Assembly (NCBI GenBank): GCA_018895675.1
Contig: JAHIOG010000648.1
Coordinates: 1 to 15,097 of the forward strand
Direction: 5' to 3'
DNA length: 15,097 bases
Origin: a bacterium
Lineage (GTDB): Bacteria; Fidelibacterota; UBA2242
Below are positions 7,604-14,679 of the stretch, piece after piece. A model generated the notes under the pieces. The model had not been told where the DNA came from and searched no databases. It saw only the letters and a program-made list of their open reading frames with translations. The translations under genes were made by a program, and so were the position numbers. Each line of letters begins with the position of its first letter. Within the stretch, counting starts at the first letter, position 1.

Positions 7604-8819
7604 ACGTCTGTTAAACTGGATATCCTTTCGGTATTTTCGGTCGAAAAAGCAGACCGGTCTTATTTCTTTCACATCTTATGTCTCCATCTCCGGAATTGCG
7701 CTGGGTGCATTTGCATTACTCGTAACGCTAAGCATATTGAACGGATTCGAATCGGAAATTTCCTCACGAGTCATCGACCTGGAATCTCATATCCGCATTA
7801 CGGGTCAGGGTATCGGCGATAAGGCTGTCCATGAAATTGAAAACCTGCTGCGTGATTTTGATCTCAATACAATCTACCCATTCGTGATAAAAAAATCCGT
7901 TCTGTCAGCGATCGGTACCGATGCGGTGGTACGCCTTAAAGGAGTCGATACAACGATTTTTATGGACAAAATCATGCAGGAAACTGCTATAATCCGCGGA
8001 AATAATTCCTTCTCTGCTCCTACCTCTGATTTTCCGGGCATCATCGTCGGCTACCGTCTTGCGGATAAACTTGGTCTTTATCTTGGCGATACGGTCAACG
8101 TCATCAATCCTCTTAACATTAAAAGTTCATTCAGCATTCCCTATGTCGGACGCTTCGTATTGAGTGGCGTCTTCCGACTGGATCTGTTTGATTACGACGA
8201 AAATCTGGCATTTGTAAACATTCATGAAGCCCAAAAAATTTTCAAAATGGATGATCAATATTCGGGCATAGACATCCGGTTCAATTCTTATAAAAACGTT
8301 CCTCAAATAAAATCCGCACTGCAGGCTAATCTCAACAACCATTTTTCAGTAATGACCTGGGAAGATTTGCACAGAGATTTATTCGGCGCCATGAAACTGG
8401 AAAAATACGGTAGCTTTCTCGCCTTAAGTTTTATTATACTGATCGCAATCTTCAACCTGACAAGTTCACTGGTGATGCTGATAATGGAAAAAATCCGTGA
8501 GATCGGCATGATGCAGACATTGGGAATGAATCACGATCATATTAAGGGCATTTTTCTTCGTTTGGGATTTATCACCGGCAGTATCGGCTTATTCCTGGGT
8601 ATCCTGTTATCTCTGAGCCTATGCCTGATGCAACAATATTTTCATTTTATACCGTTGCCATCGGTTTACTTTATTCCCTATCTGCCGATAGAAGTTCACT
8701 TTCCGGATATCGCTGCAATCATCGGTGCCGGCATGATTCTTATTTTTCTGGGCACACTTTACCCAAGCCGGCGGGTTGCTAAACTCGCCCCATTGGAGGC
8801 AATTCAATATGAAAAATGA
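7596..8819 (+). CDS. lolE: Second LolC/LolE-family ABC transporter permease
   Basis: A 407-residue paralogue of the preceding gene with the same plan. An N-terminal WISFRYFRSKKQTGLISFTSYVS segment is followed by a helix at about 21-46 and ending in LSILNGFE. Then come a periplasmic domain (about 50-268) and helices near 270-298, 320-345 and 373-395. The coupling segment is EKIREIGMMQTLGMNHDHIKG. AGAGG at 7582-7586 lies 9 bases before the ATG, inside the end of the first permease. Two different permeases next to one ATPase fit a LolC-LolE heterodimer rather than a LolF homodimer. A MacB-like exporter of other substrates is less likely because both proteins have the Lol-type short N-terminus and four helices. 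Confidence 0.83.
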   Translation: MNRRLLNWISFRYFRSKKQTGLISFTSYVSISGIALGAFALLVTLSILNGFESEISSRVIDLESHIRITGQGIGDKAVHEIENLLRDFDLNTIYPFVIKKSVLSAIGTDAVVRLKGVDTTIFMDKIMQETAIIRGNNSFSAPTSDFPGIIVGYRLADKLGLYLGDTVNVINPLNIKSSFSIPYVGRFVLSGVFRLDLFDYDENLAFVNIHEAQKIFKMDDQYSGIDIRFNSYKNVPQIKSALQANLNNHFSVMTWEDLHRDLFGAMKLEKYGSFLALSFIILIAIFNLTSSLVMLIMEKIREIGMMQTLGMNHDHIKGIFLRLGFITGSIGLFLGILLSLSLCLMQQYFHFIPLPSVYFIPYLPIEVHFPDIAAIIGAGMILIFLGTLYPSRRVAKLAPLEAIQYEK

Positions 8820-9498
8820 TGTTGTACCAATATTAAACGTCCATAATCTATCAAAGTCCTATCATAATGATGGTATTGAAGTGCCGGTTTTAAAGGATAT
8901 ATCCTTTTCCGTTAATCCCGGTGAAGTTATCACTATTATGGGACCGTCAGGTATCGGAAAATCCACCTTGTTGAATCTTATTGGAACCCTGGATTATCCC
9001 GATTCAGGTGAAATTAGCTATAATGGCATCAATCCTTTCTCTCTAACGGAAAAGGAGATTGCCCGTTTCAGGAATAAAACAATCGGATTTGTATTTCAAT
9101 TTCATCACTTATTACCGGAATTCACCGCTCTCGAGAATGTCATGATCCCATCAATTATTTACCGGAACGATCCCGAAAACGCGAAAAAATCTTCTATCGA
9201 AATGCTGGAACGCGTCGGATTGGGGCACCGCATCAACCATCGCCCTTCCGCCCTTTCCGGAGGAGAACGCCAGCGGGTTGCCGTTGCTCGTGCGTTGATC
9301 AATGAACCGATGGTTGTACTGGCGGATGAACCTTCCGGAAATCTGGATACACATAATAGTGATTTGCTGATCAATTTGATCCTGGAATTGAACCGGCAAT
9401 TCGGGCGAACCTTTATCATTGCCACTCATAATTCGGGCATTGCGTCAAAATCCCATAAGGTTTTATATCTCAGCGATGAAACAGCAAGATTTCAATAA
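8809..9498 (+). CDS. lolD: LolD, ATPase of the lipoprotein-releasing ABC transporter
   Basis: A 229-residue ABC ATPase, the usual LolD length, that powers lipoprotein release by LolCE at the cytoplasmic face. Motifs seen: Walker A GPSGIGKS (45-52), Q-loop Q97 in FQFHHLLPEFTALENV, which is characteristic of LolD, signature LSGGE (149-153), Walker B VVLADE (169-174) and the switch histidine H207. ATG 8809 was chosen over an in-frame TTG at 8776 because GGAGG (8795-8799) lies 9 bases upstream and this start gives the standard N-terminus. It overlaps the second permease by 11 bases, so the three genes are translationally coupled. The order permease-permease-ATPase differs from E. coli lolC-lolD-lolE. 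Confidence 0.93.
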   Translation: MKNDVVPILNVHNLSKSYHNDGIEVPVLKDISFSVNPGEVITIMGPSGIGKSTLLNLIGTLDYPDSGEISYNGINPFSLTEKEIARFRNKTIGFVFQFHHLLPEFTALENVMIPSIIYRNDPENAKKSSIEMLERVGLGHRINHRPSALSGGERQRVAVARALINEPMVVLADEPSGNLDTHNSDLLINLILELNRQFGRTFIIATHNSGIASKSHKVLYLSDETARFQ

Positions 9499-9506
9499 AA
9501 GTTTAA

Positions 9507-9536
9507 TTGACATTGGGCTCTTTCACGCCTTATATT
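9507..9536 (+). promoter_or_regulatory. Probable housekeeping promoter of clpC
   Basis: A perfect -35 box TTGACA (9507-9512) and a TATATT box (9531-9536) stand 18 bases apart in the 54-base gap between lolD and clpC. The likely transcript start lies about 10 bases before the clpC ATG, giving a very short leader. No CtsR-like or CIRCE-like operator is visible around it. Confidence 0.6.
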
Positions 9537-9552
9537 TTAATAGAGAAATATT

Positions 9553-12012
9553 ATGGAAATGAAAGATAATTTTTCAAGATTAATTCAACTGATCGTAAAA
9601 GAATCCCGGGACCAGGCAACTCGGCTTGGGCATAACTATATTGATTCCGAACATCTTCTGCTGGCAATTCTAAATCATCCCCAGCATAAAATCATTGATA
9701 TTTTTTCCAGCTTTGATATTGACATTAATGAGCTGATTAAAAACATCGAGGATTCCATTCAAAGTGGTAACGAAATATTGCAAATAGGCAGGTTGCCTCT
9801 GACAAAACGGGCAGAGCAAATTTTACGAAACACCTATCATGAAGCCCGGCATCTTAACGCCCCGCAAATTGATGAAACTCATATCATTCTTGCCATACTT
9901 AAACAAGGTGATGGAATTGCGTTTAAAGCGCTAACCGCTTTAGGAATTGAATATCACATTTTTAAAGACGAATTATTAGAGCCGGAATTCGATCGCAGAC
10001 AAAGTACATCAGGAAAGAAACAGATCAGCAAAACGCCGGCGCTGGATCATTTTTCAAGAGACATTACTGAAAAAGCCCGGAATAATCAATTGGACCCGGT
10101 CATCGGCAGGGAAAAAGAGATTGAACGAGTCGCACAAATTCTATCGCGCCGTAAAAAGAATAATCCTGTGCTCATCGGCGAACCGGGTGTTGGAAAAACC
10201 GCGATTGCCGAAGGACTGGCAATCCGCATTATCCAAAAGAAAGTACCCCGTCTGCTCTACAACAAACGCATCATTGATCTGGATATGGCGGCAATCGTAG
10301 CAGGAACAAAGTACCGTGGTCAGTTTGAGGAACGCATGAAAGCAATCATGCAGGAGATCGAGAATAGGGATGACATTATCCTTTTTATTGATGAACTCCA
10401 CACCATAGTAGGCGCCGGTGGCGCTTCGGGTTCCCTCGATGCATCTAATATATTCAAACCCGCTCTGGCGCGTGGAGATATCCATTGTATCGGAGCCACG
10501 ACACTTGATGAATACCGCAAGGTTATTGAAAAAGACGGCGCTCTGGAACGGCGTTTCCAGAAAATCATCGTCGATCCTACACAGAAAGATGAAACCCTGG
10601 AAATATTGAAAGGATTGCAAGAACGATACGAAGAACACCACCGTGTTAAATATACTACCCAGGCGCTGATCAGCGCTGTAGAATTAAGCGATCGTTATAT
10701 CACCGATAAATTCCTGCCCGATAAAGCTATTGATGTCGTAGATGAAGCCGGTTCCCGCGTTCGTATACGCAATATCGATGTTCCCAAATCCATTATCGAA
10801 ATGGAAGACAAGGTTGAAAAAATCAGACTCGATAAAGAAACCGCCGTCCGGGAACAGGCATTCGAGAAAGCTGCGGAGTTACGTGATAGTGAACACAAAC
10901 TACGTCAGCAAATCAAATCCGATTATAATGAATGGGAAAAGAAAACAGCAACATCGATAATTGAGGTCACGGAAGAAGATATTGCCGATGTTGTTGCCAT
11001 GATGACCGGTATCCCGGTGAATCGCGTAGCAGAATCGGAGAATAAAAAGCTACTTAACATGGAAGCCGAATTAAAGAAGCAAATCGTTGGACAAGATGAG
11101 GCTATTCGGCTGATTTCCAGCGCCATTCGCAGAGCCCGCGCCGGTATAAAAGATCCAAAACGACCAATTGGTAATTTTCTTTTCATGGGACCTACTGGAG
11201 TCGGTAAAACCGAGCTGGCGAAAGTGATCGCGCAATTCCTCTTTAGAGGAAAAGATGCTCTCATCAAGATCGACATGTCTGAATTCATGGAGAAATATGC
11301 AGTATCCCGCCTAATTGGGGCGCCTCCCGGGTATGTTGGTTATGAAGAGGGCGGTGAATTAACCGAGCGAGTCCGTCGGCATCCATATTCCGTCGTGTTA
11401 TTTGATGAGATTGAAAAAGCACATGCAGACGTCTTTAACATTCTTCTGCAAATCTTCGACGAGGGCGTTCTAACGGATAGTTTTGGTCGGAAAATTAATT
11501 TTAAAAATACGATCATTATCATGACTTCCAATATCGGCAGTCGGAATATACGGAGCAGCGCTTTCGGTTTTTCCAAATCCGATCAGCAAAACGATTATAA
11601 GGTCATGAAAAAGAAGATGATCGAAGAGGCTCATAAACTCTTTAATCCCGAATTCATCAACCGTATCGATGACCCCATCGTGTTTCGCTCTTTAACCCGT
11701 GAAGACATTTTAAAAATTATTGATATCCAGCTTAAGGATATCAAATTAAATCTGGCAAATTCCGGGACTGTTCTAAATGTCAGCGAACAGGCAAAAGAAC
11801 TCATTCTGGAAGACGGCTATAAACCTGAATGCGGCGCGCGACCACTCAGGCGTTCGATCCAGACCATGATTGAAGATCCCATCGCCGAAAAATTTCTGGA
11901 TGGTTCACTGGTCAAAGCCAAACCTATTGATGTCCGCGTAAAAAATAAACAATTAACCTTTCTGCACTCGCAACCGCATAAAAAGAGTAACCCGGTAACG
12001 GTTGAGAAATAA
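9553..12012 (+). CDS. clpC: ClpC-type AAA+ unfoldase
   Basis: A 819-residue Hsp100 protein that unfolds substrates and feeds them to the ClpP protease. Layout: Clp N-domain repeats (about 1-150, with IDSEHLLLAIL and IDETHIILAILKQGDG), AAA1 with Walker A GEPGVGKT near 209-216 and Walker B ILFIDELHTIVGAG near 275, a short middle domain at about 420-455 with a UVR-like stretch (REQAFEKAAELRD), and AAA2 with GPTGVGKT near 546-553 and VVLFDEIEKAH near 614. The short middle domain with UVR separates ClpC from ClpB. The ClpP-binding loop appears to carry FGF (in SSAFGFSKSD), where ClpC usually has an aliphatic residue before GF. ATG 9553 is used; ATG 9559 is also possible. No clpP or mcsAB is in the window. 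Confidence 0.93.
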   Translation: MEMKDNFSRLIQLIVKESRDQATRLGHNYIDSEHLLLAILNHPQHKIIDIFSSFDIDINELIKNIEDSIQSGNEILQIGRLPLTKRAEQILRNTYHEARHLNAPQIDETHIILAILKQGDGIAFKALTALGIEYHIFKDELLEPEFDRRQSTSGKKQISKTPALDHFSRDITEKARNNQLDPVIGREKEIERVAQILSRRKKNNPVLIGEPGVGKTAIAEGLAIRIIQKKVPRLLYNKRIIDLDMAAIVAGTKYRGQFEERMKAIMQEIENRDDIILFIDELHTIVGAGGASGSLDASNIFKPALARGDIHCIGATTLDEYRKVIEKDGALERRFQKIIVDPTQKDETLEILKGLQERYEEHHRVKYTTQALISAVELSDRYITDKFLPDKAIDVVDEAGSRVRIRNIDVPKSIIEMEDKVEKIRLDKETAVREQAFEKAAELRDSEHKLRQQIKSDYNEWEKKTATSIIEVTEEDIADVVAMMTGIPVNRVAESENKKLLNMEAELKKQIVGQDEAIRLISSAIRRARAGIKDPKRPIGNFLFMGPTGVGKTELAKVIAQFLFRGKDALIKIDMSEFMEKYAVSRLIGAPPGYVGYEEGGELTERVRRHPYSVVLFDEIEKAHADVFNILLQIFDEGVLTDSFGRKINFKNTIIIMTSNIGSRNIRSSAFGFSKSDQQNDYKVMKKKMIEEAHKLFNPEFINRIDDPIVFRSLTREDILKIIDIQLKDIKLNLANSGTVLNVSEQAKELILEDGYKPECGARPLRRSIQTMIEDPIAEKFLDGSLVKAKPIDVRVKNKQLTFLHSQPHKKSNPVTVEK

Positions 12013-12079
12013 ATTTCTCCCATTTTCCGACAATTTTTCCGATTTATCCTAAATACAAATTCATATCTATTTTCAGTCT

Positions 12080-12118
12080 GACGTTATGTCTCAGTAAAAA
12101 ACTGGCATAACATTTGTC
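12080..12118. promoter_or_regulatory. Interrupted palindrome upstream of dnaK (possible operator)
   Basis: GTTATG (12083-12088) and CATAAC (12106-12111) flank CAGT-AAAAA-ACTG (12092-12104), with GAC/GTC outside them (12080-12082 and 12116-12118). In addition CAGTCTGAC (12074-12082) recurs as CAATCTGAC at 12124-12132, exactly 50 bases later. This is not the CIRCE sequence. It may bind an unknown regulator or fold in a 5' leader; no T-tract follows, so it is not a terminator. Confidence 0.4.
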
Positions 12119-12143
12119 ACTTACAATCTGACTTTTAAAATTG
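12113..12143 (+). promoter_or_regulatory. Candidate dnaK promoter, Bacteroidota-like TTTG/TAnnTTTG spacing
   Basis: TTTG (12113-12116) is followed after 19 bases by TAAAATTG (12136-12143), which matches the Bacteroidota -33/-7 consensus TTTG-N19-TAnnTTTG at all but one conserved position. A classical -35/-10 pair is less clear here. The palindrome at 12083-12111 lies immediately upstream. The region is AT-rich, so a chance match is possible. Confidence 0.35.
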
Positions 12144-12186
12144 TGATTATAAAAAATATAAAGAAAATGATTTAAAGGAGATAAAT

Positions 12187-14106
12187 ATGGGAAAAATTAT
12201 CGGGATTGATCTGGGTACGACCAACTCTTGTGTAGCCGTTATGGATGCCGGAAAACCCCGCGTTCTGGAAAATTCCGAAGGACGGTCAGTTACTCCGTCA
12301 GTAGTGGTTTTCAAAAAAGATGGCGAGCGCGTTGTCGGTGATACAGCCAAACGGCAGATCGTCACCAATCATGATCGTGCGGTTTACTCAATCAAACGCT
12401 TTATGGGAAGACTTTTTAAAGAAGTTGGCAGTGAAATTAAAGAGGTGCCATTCAAAGTGATTGAAGGCCCCAACAGTGATGTTCGGGTACGGATCGCTGA
12501 TCGCGATTACTCTCCACCGGAAATTGGCGCAATGGTTTTACAGAAAATGAAACAGACCGCCGAAGAAAAATTAGGAGAGAAAATTACAGATGCCGTAATT
12601 ACTGTACCCGCATACTTTAATGATGCTCAACGTCAGGCAACCAAAGATGCCGGAAAAATTGCCGGACTGGACGTTAAACGTATTATTAATGAACCCACCG
12701 CAGCAGCTCTTGCATACGGACTTGATAAGAAAAAAGACGAAAAAATCGCTGTCTATGACCTGGGTGGCGGTACTTTTGATATCTCAATATTGGAAATTGG
12801 CGATGGTGTTTTCGAAGTCAAATCCACCAGCGGTGATACTCACCTGGGCGGTGATGATTTAGATCAGCGTATTATCGACTGGCTCGTTGATGAGTTTAAG
12901 AAAAAAGAAGGCGTGGACCTCAAGAAAGATCCTATGGCATTGCAACGCCTGAAAGAAGCCGCTGAAAAAGCCAAGGTCGAACTGTCCTCCAATATGGAAA
13001 CCGAAATAAACCTGCCCTATATCACAGCGGGAGCCGCCGGCCCGATCCATATGCTGGAAAAAATATCCCGCGCAAAATTCGAATCCCTTGTTGGAGATCT
13101 CATAGAACGCACCCGTAAACCCTGCCAGCAGGCTCTGAAAGATTCCGGACTTTCGTCTAATGATATTAATGAAATAATCCTTGTTGGCGGTTCAACCCGT
13201 ATTCCGAAAGTACAGGCATTGGTTAAGGAGATTTTCGGTAAAGAACCAAATAAAACCGTGAACCCTGATGAAGTCGTTGCAATTGGCGCCGCAATACAGG
13301 GTGGTGTGCTTGGTGGTGAAGTAAATGATATTCTCCTCCTCGATGTTACTCCCCTCTCTCTCGGTATTGAAACCCTTGGTGGTGTGGCCACCCGCCTGAT
13401 CGAACGTAATACGACTATTCCAACACGGAAAAGTGAGATATTCTCCACAGCTGCCGACAGTCAGACTACCGTGGAAATTCATGTCTTACAGGGTGAACGT
13501 TCGATGGCAGGCGACAATAAGAGCATCGGTAAATTTCATCTGGACGGTCTTCCACCGGCGCCCCGTGGCGTTCCTCAGATCGAAGTGACCTTCGACATCG
13601 ATGCAAATGGTATTTTAAATGTTTCCGCTAAAGACAAAGCCACCGCTAAAGAACAGAGCGTACGCATTCAAACCTCCAGCGGATTGTCCGACGAAGAAAA
13701 AGAACGCATGGTACATGACGCCCAGTCTCATGAAGAAGAAGATAAACGCCGTAAAGAAGAAGTCGATACCCGCAACCAGGTTGATGCAATTGTTTACCAG
13801 ACTGAGAAGAATATGAAAGAGTACGGAGATAAACTACAGCCTGAGGAAAAAGGCAAAATCAACGACGCGCTGGAACAACTGAAAAAAGTTCAGGGCAGCA
13901 ATGATATCAAAGCCATGAAAGAGGGTATCGAGAATATCAATAAGGTCTGGTCGGGAGTATCTTCCAAGATGTATGAACGCGTTAAAACCGAAACTCCTCC
14001 GCCAAATGCCGAACAGCAACCTGGCGGCGAAGCCCAAAGCAGCGCCGGTACCGGCAAAGACGATAATGTCGAAGATGCCGACTTCGAAGTCGTCGATGAC
14101 AAATAA
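12187..14106 (+). CDS. dnaK: Chaperone protein DnaK (Hsp70)
   Basis: A 639-residue Hsp70, full length, with AAAGGAG (12174-12180) six bases before the ATG. The ATPase domain (about 1-380) opens with IIGIDLGTTNSCVAVM and carries AVITVPAYFNDAQRQATKDAG, IINEPTAAALAYGLD and the phosphate-2 motif DLGGGTFDISILEIG. The linker ILLLDVTPLSLGIETLGG begins near 380, followed by the peptide-binding beta domain and the helical lid. The acidic tail ends in DADFEVVDDK, typical of bacterial DnaK. It binds unfolded peptides in ATP-driven cycles with DnaJ and GrpE, neither of which is adjacent. It is preceded by clpC after 174 bases that contain a palindrome and a candidate promoter, and is followed by a strong terminator, so it probably forms its own unit. 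Confidence 0.97.
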   Translation: MGKIIGIDLGTTNSCVAVMDAGKPRVLENSEGRSVTPSVVVFKKDGERVVGDTAKRQIVTNHDRAVYSIKRFMGRLFKEVGSEIKEVPFKVIEGPNSDVRVRIADRDYSPPEIGAMVLQKMKQTAEEKLGEKITDAVITVPAYFNDAQRQATKDAGKIAGLDVKRIINEPTAAALAYGLDKKKDEKIAVYDLGGGTFDISILEIGDGVFEVKSTSGDTHLGGDDLDQRIIDWLVDEFKKKEGVDLKKDPMALQRLKEAAEKAKVELSSNMETEINLPYITAGAAGPIHMLEKISRAKFESLVGDLIERTRKPCQQALKDSGLSSNDINEIILVGGSTRIPKVQALVKEIFGKEPNKTVNPDEVVAIGAAIQGGVLGGEVNDILLLDVTPLSLGIETLGGVATRLIERNTTIPTRKSEIFSTAADSQTTVEIHVLQGERSMAGDNKSIGKFHLDGLPPAPRGVPQIEVTFDIDANGILNVSAKDKATAKEQSVRIQTSSGLSDEEKERMVHDAQSHEEEDKRRKEEVDTRNQVDAIVYQTEKNMKEYGDKLQPEEKGKINDALEQLKKVQGSNDIKAMKEGIENINKVWSGVSSKMYERVKTETPPPNAEQQPGGEAQSSAGTGKDDNVEDADFEVVDDK

Positions 14107-14127
14107 TATAGATTCCTATTTTACTTC

Positions 14128-14159
14128 AAGAGGGTGAGTTTCTTCACCCTCTTTTTTTT
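14128..14159 (+). terminator. Rho-independent terminator of dnaK
   Basis: A 10-base-pair stem AAGAGGGTGA (14128-14137) and TCACCCTCTT (14144-14153) encloses a six-base loop and runs into a T-tract ending at 14159. It starts 21 bases after the dnaK stop codon. Confidence 0.92.
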
Positions 14160-14234
14160 ATCCAAACACCATTGAAAACTTTTGGTTTTTAGTAAATTTC
14201 ATAGTATTTTCCAGCGCTATTTTAGAACAGAACT

Positions 14235-14307
14235 GGCGACGTACCCAAGTGGTTAAGGGAGCGGTCTGCAAAATCGTTATTCACCGGTTCGAATCCGGTC
14301 GTCGCCT
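14235..14307 (+). tRNA. tRNA-Cys (GCA)
   Basis: A complete cloverleaf of 73 bases. The acceptor stem is GGCGACG (14235-14241) with CGTCGCC (14300-14306); the discriminator is T14307, the U73 known as a tRNA-Cys identity base. The D stem is CCC/GGG (14244-14246, 14257-14259). The anticodon stem GCGGT/ATCGT has loop CTGCAAA and anticodon GCA at 14268-14270. The T arm is ACCGG-TTCGAAT-CCGGT. CCA is not encoded. The anticodon stem contains two G-U pairs (G27-U43 and G30-U40), slightly weaker than usual but acceptable. A partial copy of its 3' half lies 65 bases downstream. Confidence 0.93.
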
Positions 14308-14357
14308 CAACTTTGATTTTTGAAGATTCTGAGATATTTTGTGTAAAGTGAAAAAAA

Positions 14358-14379
14358 AACGATTATTTTTATAATCGTT
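14358..14379 (-). terminator. AT-rich hairpin with T-tract on the - strand
   Basis: AACGATTAT (14358-14366) and ATAATCGTT (14371-14379) form a perfect 9-base-pair stem with a four-base loop. On the - strand the hairpin is followed by a run of T (A-tract at 14351-14359 on +), giving the form of a weak intrinsic terminator. The right arm overlaps the beginning of the partial tRNA-Cys copy. No - strand gene directly in front of it is evident, so function is doubtful. Confidence 0.35.
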
Positions 14380-14433
14380 ATTCACCGGTTCTCCCAAAGG
14401 GGACTTCTTTGGAGGAATCCGGTCGTCGCCTCA
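14373..14433 (+). pseudogene. tRNA-Cys 3'-half copy with 23-bp insertion in the T-loop
   Basis: Bases 14373-14391 and 14415-14433 repeat without mismatch the two consecutive 19-base stretches 14272-14290 and 14291-14309 of the neighbouring tRNA-Cys, from the 3' side of the anticodon loop to just past the gene end. Between them stands a 23-base insertion, placed in the T-loop between C56 and G57 (TTC|GAA). The 5' half of the tRNA, including D arm and anticodon, is absent, so this cannot be a tRNA. Confidence 0.88.
14392..14414 (+). repeat. Short palindromic repeat, 23-bp form, in tRNA-Cys copy
   Basis: The insert has two adjacent hairpins: TCCC-AAA-GGGG (14392-14402) and CTTC-TTT-GGAG (14404-14414), the second with a G-U pair. 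The insert boundaries are unambiguous by comparison with the intact tRNA-Cys and show no duplication of target bases. It resembles the two ends of the repeat at 4767-4817 in the same orientation. Confidence 0.75.
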
Positions 14434-14442
14434 TTTTTTTCG

Positions 14443-14512
14443 TGCCGAAGTGGCGGAACTGTCTCAACAGAGATCCCTTTGGGAGTAGACGCAAGGGACT
14501 TAAAATCCCTCG
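14443..14512 (+). pseudogene. tRNA-Leu 5'-part copy with 23-bp insertion in the D-loop
   Basis: Bases 14443-14461 repeat 14547-14565 of the intact tRNA-Leu (one mismatch, C14459 for T), and 14485-14512 repeat 14566-14593. Between them is a 23-base insertion that splits the D-loop between G18 and G19. The copy ends after the anticodon stem; variable arm, T arm and 3' acceptor strand are missing. It lies 10 bases behind the tRNA-Cys fragment and 34 bases before the intact tRNA-Leu. Confidence 0.88.
14462..14484 (-). repeat. Short palindromic repeat, 23-bp form, inverted, in tRNA-Leu copy
   Basis: Read on the - strand, the insert is TCCC-AAA-GGGA followed by TCTC-TGTT-GAGA, i.e. two hairpins in tandem. 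Its first 10 bases equal those of the insert at 14392-14414 and the length is the same, but the second hairpin has diverged. Orientation is opposite to the other two copies. No target duplication is visible. Confidence 0.7.
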
Positions 14513-14547
14513 TAGGTTTAAAATGCTTTTTAAAATTTTATCACAAT

Positions 14548-14633
14548 GCCGAAGTGGCGGAATTGGTAGACGCAAGGGACTTAAAATCCCTCGATCATAT
14601 TTGGTCGTGTCGGTTCGAGTCCGACCTTCGGCA
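14548..14633 (+). tRNA. tRNA-Leu (TAA)
   Basis: A class II tRNA of 86 bases. The acceptor stem is GCCGAAG (14548-14554) with CTTCGGC (14626-14632) and discriminator A14633, as expected for leucine. The anticodon stem is AGGGA/TCCCT with loop CTTAAAA and anticodon TAA. A long variable arm and a T arm GTCGG-TTCGAGT-CCGAC follow. CCA is not encoded. TAAAAT at 14531-14536 could be its -10 box. A strong terminator follows directly. The tyrosine recombinase end 272 bases downstream makes its 3' part a plausible attachment site. Confidence 0.95.
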
Positions 14634-14638
14634 CTTTT

Positions 14639-14679
14639 AACACCTTGTAATTCAGACAGTTACAAGGTGTTTCTTTTTT
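14639..14679 (+). terminator. Rho-independent terminator of tRNA-Leu
   Basis: A perfect 12-base-pair stem AACACCTTGTAA (14639-14650) and TTACAAGGTGTT (14660-14671) with a nine-base loop is followed by TCTTTTTT. It begins five bases after the tRNA discriminator. Confidence 0.9.

Noticed and set aside
12004..12019. Terminator of clpC at GAGAAATAAATTTCTC
   Set aside because: The palindrome is perfect but AT-rich, has almost no loop, includes the stop codon and is not followed by a T-tract.
12013..12186. CIRCE/HrcA operator upstream of dnaK
   Set aside because: The palindrome there does not match TTAGCACTC-N9-GAGTGCTAA in arm sequence or spacing.
14373..14512. Functional intron-containing or split tRNAs
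   Set aside because: The Cys copy has no anticodon or 5' half, the Leu copy has no T arm or 3' end, and the insertions lie in T- and D-loops, not at known intron positions; intact genes are adjacent.
14373..14512. CRISPR-like array from the alternating repeats and tRNA pieces
   Set aside because: Only two related 23-bp units in opposite orientation, and the flanking pieces are tRNA sequences rather than spacers of regular length; no cas genes.
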